From Archangium gephyra (GTDB taxonomy: Bacteria > Myxococcota > Myxococcia > Myxococcales > Myxococcaceae), in the NCBI RefSeq assembly GCF_001027285.1, contig NZ_CP011509.1, forward strand, positions 1,434,501 through 1,498,500: DNA of 64,000 bases. The letters are read 5' to 3'. This document shows, in pieces, positions 1 through 14,600 of the stretch (its first letter is position 1; each line of letters begins with the position of its first letter). The position numbers were made by a program, and so were the translations under genes. A model generated the notes under the pieces. That model was not told where the DNA came from. It saw only the letters and a program-made list of their open reading frames with translations, and searched no databases.

Positions 1-12
1 GGGAGCCTCCCC

Positions 13-3938
<3,926 letters not shown>

Positions 3939-4097
3939 GGCCGTGAGGCACCCGGGCGCCTGGAGTCACTCACGGAGCCGCTCCCGCGCCCGGGGAGCAG
4001 GAGGCCAGGGAGGCGTTATCTCCTTGGCCCGGTGCCTGGACCCGTCGAGACTCGTCGAGGGATGAGCATCTTTCTCTCGACACCTTCCGGGTCCGCC

Positions 4098-4838
4098 ATG
4101 TCTCGAACCGACAGCGGAGCGGCCACGCACATAGGCCGCCGGCCGAACAACGAGGACTCCTACTGCCAGAAGCCGGAACTGGGCTTCTTCGCGGTCGCGG
4201 ATGGCCTGGGAGGCCACGAGGGCGGCGAGGTGGCCAGTCAGCTCGTGTTGAGCACGGTGGTCGACTTCCTGGCCGCCCAGGAGGGCCAGCCGCAGCCCGC
4301 CACGCCGGGTGGTTCGACCGAGAGCCTCATCGTCCGGGCCGTGCGCCTGGCGCACCACGAGGTGCACGTGCGTCAGAGCGGGCGGCTGTCGATGATGGCC
4401 TCGACGATCACCGCGGTGCTGCTGAAGGACGGAGAGGCCGTGGTGTGCAACCTCGGGGACAGCCGCACGTTCCTGGTGCGCGACGGGGCGCCGCGGCGGC
4501 TCACGCGCGACCACACGGTGCTCGCGGAGATGGAGGAGGCGGGGCTGGATACGAGCAACCCCTTCGCCATCATGCACCGCAACTCCCTGACGGGGGCCGT
4601 GGGGATGGAGGCCAGTGTGGACCCCGAGTGCGACCGCGTGGCGGTGCAGCCGGGGGATGTGCTGGTGCTCGCGAGTGATGGCCTGTACGAGCCCGTGCCG
4701 CCGGAGTTGATGGTCTCCCTGCTGGCACAGGGGGGCTCGGCCCAGGAGATGGCCGAGCGGCTCGTCGCCAAGGCCTACGAGCGGGGAGGCACCGACAACA
4801 TCACCGGCGTGGTGGTGCGGATCCTGGAGAAGAGCTGA
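4098..4838 (+). CDS. PP2C-family Ser/Thr protein phosphatase
   Basis: This is a metal-dependent protein phosphatase (PPM/PP2C) of about 246 residues that removes phosphate from Ser/Thr. Diagnostic motifs are all present: NNEDS near the N-terminus, ADGLGGHEGGEVAS with the metal-binding aspartate, LGDSRTFLVRDG, DHTVL, ASDGLYEPV and the C-terminal GGTDNITGVVV. There is no membrane segment, so it is probably cytoplasmic. It is a natural counterpart to the Hanks-type kinases in this window, although no kinase is adjacent. In-frame ATGs at 4032 and 4062 would extend it. The start at 4098 (MSRTDSG) places NNED about 18 residues in, as in family members. The start is uncertain because none of the three has a strong ribosome binding site. 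Confidence 0.93.
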   Translation: MSRTDSGAATHIGRRPNNEDSYCQKPELGFFAVADGLGGHEGGEVASQLVLSTVVDFLAAQEGQPQPATPGGSTESLIVRAVRLAHHEVHVRQSGRLSMMASTITAVLLKDGEAVVCNLGDSRTFLVRDGAPRRLTRDHTVLAEMEEAGLDTSNPFAIMHRNSLTGAVGMEASVDPECDRVAVQPGDVLVLASDGLYEPVPPELMVSLLAQGGSAQEMAERLVAKAYERGGTDNITGVVVRILEKS

Positions 4839-4858
4839 GGCCCCTCGGGTGAAGCGCG

Positions 4859-7237
<2,379 letters not shown>

Positions 7238-7333
7238 GGTGTCCTCCTGCTGGCCCGGGCGCGGAGGGAGCCGCGGCCGACGGGGCGCTGGAGTCTACCT
7301 CCCCCGGCTCCCTGGTGGGGGCACGGGGCACTC

Positions 7334-8650
7334 ATGCATGCTCGCCAGGTGATGAGGAGAGCACTCTCGTTGTGGCGGCTGGCCGTGGCGCTGAGCTTCG
7401 TCCTGCCCGCGTGTGCGACGGCCCCGGAGGCAGTCCCCTCCAACGCGCGTCCCCGGCAGGAGCCGAAGGTGGTGGAGGTGAGGGAGTTGCCCGGAGACGG
7501 GCTGCGGCTCGTCTTCGAGCCGGTGGCATTGGAGCCAGCGCTGGCGCGAGTGCGGGTGGAGGAAGCACGGGCGGTGCTGGCGGACTTCCATGCGTCCTTC
7601 CCGCGAGAAGAGGGGCGCAGGTTCCGGCTCGTACGGACCTCGACGGGGCCGGAGCCAGAGGAGTGGGAGCGGCGGTTGAGGGAGGAGTTCGTGTCCCGCT
7701 TCGGCCCGCCTGCGGTGCCGCTGCCCGGGTTACTGGAGACGAGCCCCGTCCTCATGGCCCTGAAGCTGTCACCCCGCTACATGGGCGAGGGAGTGCGGGA
7801 TGCGGCGAGGGAGCTGTTCCGCTCACCGGTGTTCCTCTCCAGCGTGGCCCTGTCGGTGCTGGTGTACTTCGCGGCGTGGGTGGCGCCGGAACCCATCTTC
7901 ACCAAGGCGTTCGTGACGGCGCTGACGGTGAGGCTGGCATTGCTGGTGGGCGTGCTGGAGCTCAACCGTTTCGCGAGGGCGTGCGCGAGGTTGTACGAGG
8001 AAGCTCAGGCGGCGAGGACGGTGGAAGAGTTGGAGGCGGTGGCGGAGCGCTTCGGTAGGGCGGTGGGAGGCACGGGGCTGCGGGTGATGATGTTGGCGGC
8101 GAGCATGGGAGTGGCCAGGGGCCTGCCGGAGGTGCCCCAGGGAGGACTCGGAGCGTTGCTGCGCGCGCCCCGGTACTCCTTGCCAGGGGGAGGGATGATG
8201 AACGGGGCTGCGGCGGTGCAGATGGTGGCCGATGGCACCATCGTGGTGACGGGCGCGGCGGCGGGCACGGCGGCTTCCGCGGTGGGCAGTGCCTGCACGG
8301 ATGGCACCGAGAGCAAAGAGGGTTACCGCTGGCACCACCTGGCCACGAACAAGAATGACATCTCGGAGCGCTCCGGTGGCCCCTGGACGCCCATCTTCGA
8401 GGAACTCTTCGCCAGGGCGGGGATGAGCCTGGAGGCGAAGGAGAACCTCGTCTACGTCAAGGGACATAAAGGCCCTCACCCAGAGGATTATCATCAGGAG
8501 GTCCACCAGAGACTCCAGCGTGCGCTCGGACAGTGCCGGACCACGGCGCAATGCAGAGCCATTCTGATGGAGGCGCTCAAGTCGCTCGCGGATGAAGTTT
8601 GCACGGACGGCTCCCGGCTCCATCGGCTGTTGACGAAATCTCGGGACTGA
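7334..8650 (+). CDS. SitA-like polymorphic toxin lipoprotein with C-terminal AHH nuclease-type domain
   Basis: This is a 438-residue putative lipoprotein. The N-terminus is a lipoprotein signal with the box LPAC (Cys about 27 residues in), followed by a Pro/Glu-rich stretch. A central helical part includes a hydrophobic segment (FLSSVALSVLVYFAAWVA) and a Gly/Ala-rich stretch. The last about 110 residues resemble AHH-type nucleases of the HNH superfamily: WHHLATNKN, then NLVYVKGHKGPHPEDYHQEVH. The layout (lipid anchor, variable C-terminal toxin, immunity gene 13-16 nt downstream) matches the myxobacterial SitA toxins that pass between kin by TraA/B-dependent outer-membrane exchange; I recall this architecture as the SitA5 group. 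ATG at 7334 is used; ATG 7352 is an alternative. Substrate and activity are inferred. Confidence 0.8.
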   Translation: MHARQVMRRALSLWRLAVALSFVLPACATAPEAVPSNARPRQEPKVVEVRELPGDGLRLVFEPVALEPALARVRVEEARAVLADFHASFPREEGRRFRLVRTSTGPEPEEWERRLREEFVSRFGPPAVPLPGLLETSPVLMALKLSPRYMGEGVRDAARELFRSPVFLSSVALSVLVYFAAWVAPEPIFTKAFVTALTVRLALLVGVLELNRFARACARLYEEAQAARTVEELEAVAERFGRAVGGTGLRVMMLAASMGVARGLPEVPQGGLGALLRAPRYSLPGGGMMNGAAAVQMVADGTIVVTGAAAGTAASAVGSACTDGTESKEGYRWHHLATNKNDISERSGGPWTPIFEELFARAGMSLEAKENLVYVKGHKGPHPEDYHQEVHQRLQRALGQCRTTAQCRAILMEALKSLADEVCTDGSRLHRLLTKSRD

Positions 8651-8666
8651 ATCAAGAGCGCGGGTG

Positions 8667-9230
8667 ATGACTGGCTACTTCGAGCTGCACAGCAACATGC
8701 GTATCCCTGGGCGTTGGGTGCTGAAGAGCCCCATGGACGAGCATGGCCAGGAGGTGGACCCCTGGCAGTTCAGCGAGGGCCGTGCGCTCTCTCTCCGGTC
8801 GGAGCTTCGGCTTCCTGTGTCCCTGCCCGGGCGTGAGCTCGACTTCAGTCTTACGGGCCTTGGCGTCGTGGTCGTGCATGGCCGGGTCGTCCAGCTTTTC
8901 ACGCGCATGGGCATCGAAGGCGTCCAGTTCCTCCCAGCCAGAGTGGAGGGACACAGCGGGCCTTATTTCATCCTCAATACATTGCGTGTCATCCGCTGTA
9001 TCGATGACGCCCGCTGCGAGGAGGTCCGGTATTGGAAGCCCGAGGACGGGCAGCCAGAGAAGGTGGGCGAGTACCGGGTTGTCGCTGGACTGCGCATCGA
9101 TCCCACGAAGGTGGGCAATGCCCGCATCTTCCGCCCCTGGGGCTGGCCGGTGGCCCTCATCATCTCCGAGGACCTCAAGCAGGCCATGGAGGCCGAGGGC
9201 ATCACCGGCACGCGGTTCGTCGAGGTGTGA
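8667..9230 (+). CDS. Imm11-family immunity protein (SitI-like)
   Basis: This protein of about 187 residues immediately follows the toxin gene on the same strand. It has no signal peptide or membrane segment, fitting a cytoplasmic immunity protein. The pattern of an N-terminal YFELHSN..IPGRWVLKSP, a central beta-rich part and an RIFRPWGWPVALIISEDLKQAMEAEGITGTRFVEV ending is that of the Imm11/DUF1629 family, in which the last part carries the 'S..lk.am...gitG..F' motif. The predicted role is to neutralise the neighbouring AHH-type toxin in the producer and sibling cells. GTG at 8664 directly precedes the ATG at 8667 and either may serve as start. Confidence 0.78.
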   Translation: MTGYFELHSNMRIPGRWVLKSPMDEHGQEVDPWQFSEGRALSLRSELRLPVSLPGRELDFSLTGLGVVVVHGRVVQLFTRMGIEGVQFLPARVEGHSGPYFILNTLRVIRCIDDARCEEVRYWKPEDGQPEKVGEYRVVAGLRIDPTKVGNARIFRPWGWPVALIISEDLKQAMEAEGITGTRFVEV

Positions 9231-9327
9231 GCGCGAACTGGCACCGGGCGGCCGGGTAACCTAATCTCCGAGGTCAACTGGCGCGGCCCGCTCCACGAGG
9301 AGGGGCTCGCCCGGTCTCGGAGGGTGG

Positions 9328-10014
9328 ATGGAGCTCGTGCCCCTGCATGATTGGAACCTGTCACCGAAACAGGCGGTGGCGCTGCAGCGGGAGCTGCGCG
9401 AGCGTCTGATATTGCGTCCTCCCCCGGGCCTGAAGGTGGGGCGGGTAGCGGGCGCGGACATCTCCATGAGCCGCGGAGATGACACCGCGTACGGAGGCCT
9501 CGCGGTCTTGGACGCGGGGACGCTGGAGCCCGTGGCCAAGGTGAGTGTCGCGGTGAAGCTGCGTTTCCCCTACGTCCCGGGGCTGTTGTCCTTCCGGGAG
9601 CTGCCGGTGCTCTCGGAGGCGTGGGCCCGGCTGGAGGTGCGGCCGGACGTGCTCATCTTCGACGGGCAGGGGACGGCGCATCCCCGGCGCTTCGGGCTGG
9701 CGTGCCATGGCGGGCTGCTCTTCGGCGTGCCCTCCATCGGATGTGCCAAGTCACTGCTGGTGGGCGGGCACGGGCCGCTCGGCGCCGAGCGCGGCTCGAT
9801 GGCGGAGATCACCCACGCGGGCGAGGTGGTGGGCATGGCGGTGCGCACGCGCCCCAACGTGCTGCCCGTCTACGTCTCGCCGGGGCATCTGATGGACCTG
9901 CCCACGGCCGTCGAGCTGGTGCTGCGCGTGACGTCCCGCTACCGCGAGCCCGAGACGACGCGCCATGCGCACCGCCTCGTGAACGAGGTGCGCCTCTCGG
10001 CCAGGAGCCAGTAG
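9328..10014 (+). CDS. nfi: Endonuclease V (deoxyinosine 3'-endonuclease)
   Basis: This 228-residue protein starts repair of deaminated adenine (hypoxanthine) in DNA by cutting the second phosphodiester bond 3' of the lesion. All family motifs are present: AGADIS with Asp44, PYVPGLLSFRE with Glu91, and DGQGTAHPRRFGLACHGG with Asp112. These correspond to the catalytic triad of Thermotoga maritima EndoV (D43, E89, D110). GCAKS follows. Length is normal. The ATG at 9328 has a GGAGGGTGG sequence just upstream. It converges with the next gene, with a gap of only 10 nt. Confidence 0.95.
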   Translation: MELVPLHDWNLSPKQAVALQRELRERLILRPPPGLKVGRVAGADISMSRGDDTAYGGLAVLDAGTLEPVAKVSVAVKLRFPYVPGLLSFRELPVLSEAWARLEVRPDVLIFDGQGTAHPRRFGLACHGGLLFGVPSIGCAKSLLVGGHGPLGAERGSMAEITHAGEVVGMAVRTRPNVLPVYVSPGHLMDLPTAVELVLRVTSRYREPETTRHAHRLVNEVRLSARSQ

Positions 10015-10024
10015 CCCGCGCGCC

Positions 10025-11122
10025 TCAGTGCAGCAGGGCCTCGGGCCGCGCCTCGGCCACGGTGCGCACCTGCTGCGTGAGGATGTCATTGAACCTGCCG
10101 GGCTCCTCGAACGGCGGGGAGTGTCCGGAGTGCTCGAACCAGAGCAACGTCTTGCGCGGGGCCTCCAGCTTGTCGAAGTAACGCACGGCCAGCTCCGAGG
10201 GCGTCACGTAGTCCTCGCGCCCGAGCAGGAACCAGACGGGCACCTCCAGCCGGGGCACCTGGGACTCCAGGTCCAGCCCGGCCAGCTGCGGGTACACGCG
10301 TGGGAACGTCTCCCGCATGCCGAGGAAGAAGTGCACCTTGTCGCGCAGCGAGTACTCGGGCGCGGTGAGCACCGAGGAGAACAGCTCGGGCAGCAGTCCC
10401 CGGCGGCCGGCGTGGCGGCCCGCGAGCGAGTACAACGTGAGGTAGCGCTGCGCCATGTCCCGGCCGGTGTAGGGCGGCGGGCCGATGCGCGCCAGCCGCG
10501 CGAGGGCCCGGTAATCCCCGTACCGCATCGCCAGCTCATAGGCGCGCAGGTGGCAGACGGTGTCGTTCTCCAGGAAGTTCACCTGCTGGCCCGTGCCCAC
10601 GTAGGCGTGGATGCGCTCGGGGCGGCGCTGTGCCAGCAGCACGCCGAGGATGCTGCCCCACGAGTGCCCCACGACGAACACCTTCTGCTGGGAGAAGCGG
10701 GTCGTCAGCAGCTCGAGCAGCTCGCTGGCGTCGGAGACGAACTGCTCCACCGTGAGGCCGTCCCGATCCTTCCGGGCGCCGTAGGACTTGGCGGCACCGC
10801 GCTGGTCCCACTGCACGACGAGGAAGTGCTCCTCCAATGGCGCGTTGAAATGGCGCACCCAGGCCATCTCCGAGGCGCCGGGGCCTCCCGACAGGTAGAG
10901 CAGCAGGGGATTGTGGAGGCTGCGTCCGCGGATCAGCAGCCACTGGTCCACGCCTCCGAGCCGCACCGGCTCCAACGAGGCGATGCCCTCGGACACCGGC
11001 CGTCCCCTCGCATCCCGGAGGCGGGGCGTGGAGCCCTGGCTGCTCCATAGACGGGCGCCCAGGGCCACGAGCGGAAGCCCCACTCCCGCCCCAGCGAGGA
11101 TGCGTCGGGTCGAACGTTCCAT
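10025..11122 (-). CDS. Alpha/beta hydrolase, prolyl iminopeptidase-like (S33)
   Basis: This 365-residue protein has an alpha/beta hydrolase fold. The oxyanion loop is LSGGPG, the nucleophile elbow is VGHSWG, the probable acid lies in GREDYVTPSEL and the histidine in EHSGHSPPFEEP. The LSGGPG/GHSWG combination is typical of prolyl aminopeptidase-like S33 enzymes, but the substrate cannot be fixed from sequence. The N-terminus (RRILAGAGVGLPLVALGARLW) is a signal anchor or uncleaved signal peptide, so the enzyme is probably envelope-located. The ATG at 11122 is chosen over 11143 because AGGAGGAG lies about 6 nt before it. Confidence 0.86.
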   Translation of the reverse strand: MERSTRRILAGAGVGLPLVALGARLWSSQGSTPRLRDARGRPVSEGIASLEPVRLGGVDQWLLIRGRSLHNPLLLYLSGGPGASEMAWVRHFNAPLEEHFLVVQWDQRGAAKSYGARKDRDGLTVEQFVSDASELLELLTTRFSQQKVFVVGHSWGSILGVLLAQRRPERIHAYVGTGQQVNFLENDTVCHLRAYELAMRYGDYRALARLARIGPPPYTGRDMAQRYLTLYSLAGRHAGRRGLLPELFSSVLTAPEYSLRDKVHFFLGMRETFPRVYPQLAGLDLESQVPRLEVPVWFLLGREDYVTPSELAVRYFDKLEAPRKTLLWFEHSGHSPPFEEPGRFNDILTQQVRTVAEARPEALLH

Positions 11123-11206
11123 GTCACTCCTCCTCGCCTCCAAAGCTAGTCACGCAGCCGCCTGCCCTCGCCGGCCGCCGGCTTGCTCGGCGCGCTGCTT
11201 CCGCCT

Positions 11207-13014
11207 TCAGGAGGACGCGGTGAGGACGAGCAGGACGGCCAGACTCACGAGGCTCTCTCCCGCGATGAGGCCCGAGGCCAGCGGCACCGTGGCCACGTCC
11301 GCGAGCGTGGGCTTCACCCGGGCCAGGAGCGCCGCGGCCACCGCGCCCAGGAAGATGGACAGGGAGGTGGAGGCGGGCAGCACGAAGGCGATGCCCAGGC
11401 CGATGGGGGAGGGGATGAAGCGCCGGGCGGACTCGGGAGCGAAGCGCTCCAGCAGGACGAGCGCCACGCCCAGGAGCGCGCCCGCGAGGGCACTCCAGCG
11501 CGACACCTCCGGCAGCCCTCCGAGGCCCGAGGAGAGCACGCGGGCCACCCCCGCCACGATGAAGCCGGAGGGAGCGGGGAAGCGCTCCTCGGAGACGGCC
11601 GAGACATCCGGCACCAGCAGGTAGAAGACGGGGACGATGAGGGCCGAGCCGACGACGCAGCCCCAGAGCTGGGCGAGGAAGGTCTGCCGGGGCGCGGCGC
11701 CGAGCAGGGTGCCCGCCTTCACGTCGGTGAGCAGGTCCGCGCTGGAGGCGGCGATGTTGCCGGAGAGGCTCGCCGCCATGGTGTTGGCCAGCATGTTGCC
11801 CGGCATGAGGACGCCGAAGGCGAGCTGCGCCACGTGTCCCAGGGGGCCCGAGGGCGTCATGTCCGTCTCGCCCGTCGCACGGCACGCCACCGCCGCGAGC
11901 GCGAAGGAGAGCAGCACGCCCAGCAGGCCGAGCGGGAAGGGAAGGCCGAAGGCCACCGTGCCCACCGCGGCGAGCCCCAGCGACAGCAACACCACCCCGG
12001 AGAGGAACCACGTGCGGGGGACGTCCGTGTCCTCGGGCAACTCCCCCGGGGCCCGGCGTGCACCGAGCAGCGCGCCGAACGTGCGCCGCAGCAGTCCGCG
12101 CTGGAGGGCCAGGTGGGTGAAGGAGGCGCTCGTCACCAGCGCGGCCCCGGGCCACATGCTCCACTCGAGGATGCCGAAGTAGCCCGTCTCCCTCAAAAGC
12201 CCGTGCCCGTGCAGCCAGGGCGCGAGCCCGCCGTAACACACGAGCGCGCCGAGCAGCAGCGAGGCCCCGGTGCGCACGCCCACGAGGGCCCCGGTGCCCA
12301 ACGGCAGGAGCATCAGCTCCACGGAGAAGGTCAGCTCCGTCAGCGGCACGCCGAGCAGGGCGCCCGGCAGGGCGAGGGCGGCGGGGAAGAGCTGGAGCCC
12401 GTCGCGCGCGAACGCGAGCACCCCGGCGCCGAGCGCTCCGAGGCCGAGGGCCCGCGCCCCCCGCGGCCCGCGGAGTCCCCGGCGTGCAGCGAGCGCGCCA
12501 CCGAGGCCGCGGCCATGCCCGAGGGGAAGGGCAGGGGCTCGTGGCGGATGAAGGCGCGCTGCATGGGCAGGGCGAGGACGACGCCGAGCGCGGAGCTGAG
12601 CAGCGTCCACAGCAGCAGGGCCCACATCGGAGGATGGTGGCCGGCGAGCAGCAGCCAGGCCACGCTGGCGGTGACGAGGGTGCCGCCGGTGGAATAGCCC
12701 GCGGAGGAGGCGGCGGACTGCATGGCGCTCGTCTCGCGCAGGCTGAGGGGCGGGCCGAAGCGCGAGGCACTCAGCCGCAGCAGCGCCCGTTGCAGGCCGA
12801 GCCCGACGACGCAGGCGATGAGGGCGGCGGGGAAGGCCAGGCCCGTCTTCAACCCCACGTAGAGGTTGGACAGACACATGAGCGCGCCGATGAGGCTGCC
12901 GAGCGCGAGCGCGCGCGGGGTGAGGGCCGAGGGCTGCTCTCCAACTCGTGGCGTCTCCGCTTGGGGGACGGCGGGTGCCGCCTCGGCCTCGTCTCTCGCT
13001 GCGCCCACCGGCAT
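11207..13014 (-). pseudogene. OPT family oligopeptide transporter, interrupted by a one-base frameshift as sequenced
   Basis: Two overlapping minus-strand frames make up one OPT-family transporter. The first part (13014 to about 12460) has the N-terminal segments including LGSLIGALMCLSNLYVGLKTG and AMQSAASSAGYSTGGTLVTA. The rest (about 12460 to 11207) continues with at least ten hydrophobic segments, including the conserved GVLMPGNMLANTMAASLSGN. The switch is explained by one base missing from a run of six C (G on the coding strand) at 12457-12462. Restoring one base gives SAGRGGARALGLGALGAG and a continuous protein of about 600 residues. OPT proteins import oligopeptides or metal chelates through the inner membrane. 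The reading is either a true pseudogene or a homopolymer sequencing error; the conservation of both halves favours recent loss or error. Confidence 0.85.
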
Positions 13015-13096
13015 GTCCCCAGGATACCGCCCGGGCCGGGTGTCCCGAAATCCACTCCGCCGGGTACCTGGAGGGAAGGCGGGCAGGCGGCGGGCC

Positions 13097-13693
13097 CTAG
13101 ACTCCGGGCCGCAGCTTCTCCAACTCGGCGAGCACGGCCTTCAGCTCGGGGGTCTCCAGCGCCTTGTGCACCGAGGCGAAGAACTGCGAGAGGTCCCCCG
13201 CGCCCTGGTTCTCGTAGATGGCGGCCTGGAAGCCCATCTCCAGCCGGTCCACCTGTCGCACCAGCCGGGCCTCGAAGGAGGTGCCGTGCTCGTACTCCCG
13301 CCACAGCGCGAGGTACTCGGCGCCGCGTGGCAGCTTGGCGAGGATCTTCTCCACGGCCTGCTGCTCGCGCTGGAGCTTCTCCTCGCGGCTCACCGCATCA
13401 TGCGGCGTGATGTCGCCTACGTAGGCCTCGCCCAGGTCATGCAGGAGCGCGATGCGCACCACCTTGGAGGCATCCGCCTCGGGAAAGTAGCTGTCGGCGA
13501 GGAACAGGCTCAGCAGCGCCACGCCGAATGAGTGCTCGGCGACACTCTCACAGCGCTCCCGGGCGATTCCCACGCGCAACCACCCCTGCCGGTAGAGCTG
13601 CTTGAGGTGGTTGAGCTCGAAGTACGCCTCGATGAGGGCGAGGGTGCTCCGGCCCTGGAGGAACGCGATGGGGGCGGCGGCCTTGGTCTGCAT
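13097..13693 (-). CDS. HD-domain phosphohydrolase (5'-deoxynucleotidase/HDDC2-like)
   Basis: This protein of about 198 residues is a single HD domain. The metal-binding histidines and aspartates are seen in RCESVAEHSFGV, IALLHDLGEAYVGDITPHD and a later VRQVDRLEMGFQA. This arrangement matches the YfbR/HDDC2 group, which hydrolyse deoxynucleoside 5'-monophosphates; the assignment is by motif only. An in-frame ATG at 13750 would overlap the divergent gene's start, sharing CATG. The ATG at 13693 (MQTKAAAP) places the domain as in relatives and is preferred, though neither has a clear ribosome binding site. Confidence 0.86.
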   Translation of the reverse strand: MQTKAAAPIAFLQGRSTLALIEAYFELNHLKQLYRQGWLRVGIARERCESVAEHSFGVALLSLFLADSYFPEADASKVVRIALLHDLGEAYVGDITPHDAVSREEKLQREQQAVEKILAKLPRGAEYLALWREYEHGTSFEARLVRQVDRLEMGFQAAIYENQGAGDLSQFFASVHKALETPELKAVLAELEKLRPGV

Positions 13694-13748
13694 GGGCCGG
13701 GATGGTAGCGCGTAGACCTTTTCCGGCGGCTCGGCCGTTGATGGGGAC

Positions 13749-14600
13749 ATGACGCTCGCCGCCGCGCTCCCCCGCGACCCGCGCTACCTTCAAATCGCCT
13801 TCCTCTCCTCCTTCCTGGTGGCGGGCGTGGGGTGGCTGGGATTCGACATTCCCGTCTGGCAGCCCCCGCTCATCATGGCCACCGCATGCGTGACGCAGTG
13901 GGCCATGACGCGCCTGTTCCGGGCGCCGCCGGTGGGGTACCTCTCGCCGCTCATCACCTCGCTGGGGCTGTCGCTGCTGCTGCGCACCGATGCCTTCTGG
14001 GTGGGGCCCTTCGCCGCGGCGGTGGCCATCTCCAGCAAGTTCGTCCTGCGCGCGCGCGGCAAGCACCTCTTCAACCCCACCAACCTGGGCCTGGTGGTGG
14101 CCATGCTGCTCACCTCGCATGCGTGGTGCTCGCCCAGCCAGTGGGGCCACAGTGGCGCGCTGCTGGGGTGGTTCGCGGCGTTCGGCCTGGCGGTGGCGCA
14201 CCGCTCGTTCCGCTCGGACGTGAGCCTGGCCTTCCTGGGCTCGTGGGTGCTGCTCAAGGCGGCCCGCATCTTCTACCTGGGCGCGCCCTGGGCCAGCCTC
14301 CAGCATCAGCTGTCCGCCGGCGGCCTCATCCTCTTCACCTTCTTCATGATCTCCGACCCGAAGACGACGCCGGACCACCGGGTGGGCCGCGTCCTCTATG
14401 CCGTCTGCGTGGCCGGGCTCGGCTTCTTCATGCTGCATGGCCTGTGGTGGCAGAACGCGCTCCTCTGGGCGCTCTGCCTCGTCTCTCCCCTCACTCCCCT
14501 CATCGACCGTGTCCTGCCCTCCGGCCGCTTCCAGTGGCCGGGAGGTGGGGCCCCGGAAAGGAACGACGCATGCGTTTCCGTGTCCTCGCAGCCGGCCTGA
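13749..14600 (+). CDS. RnfD/NqrB-like polytopic membrane protein
   Basis: This 283-residue protein has about eight hydrophobic segments and the RnfD/NqrB-family signatures GYLSPLITSLGLSLLLR and FNPTNLGLV. In Rnf and NQR complexes this subunit carries flavin and helps couple electron transfer to ion transport. No other Rnf subunit is nearby, so it is an orphan. The following gene, for a secreted DUF2330 protein, overlaps its end by 31 nt, suggesting coupled expression. The C-terminal 25 residues (QWPGGGAPERNDACVSVSS) lie in the overlap and may be non-essential. The N-terminus (MTLAAALPRDPRYLQ) is close to membrane segment 1, supporting this start. Function beyond the fold is unknown. Confidence 0.8.
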   Translation: MTLAAALPRDPRYLQIAFLSSFLVAGVGWLGFDIPVWQPPLIMATACVTQWAMTRLFRAPPVGYLSPLITSLGLSLLLRTDAFWVGPFAAAVAISSKFVLRARGKHLFNPTNLGLVVAMLLTSHAWCSPSQWGHSGALLGWFAAFGLAVAHRSFRSDVSLAFLGSWVLLKAARIFYLGAPWASLQHQLSAGGLILFTFFMISDPKTTPDHRVGRVLYAVCVAGLGFFMLHGLWWQNALLWALCLVSPLTPLIDRVLPSGRFQWPGGGAPERNDACVSVSSQPA

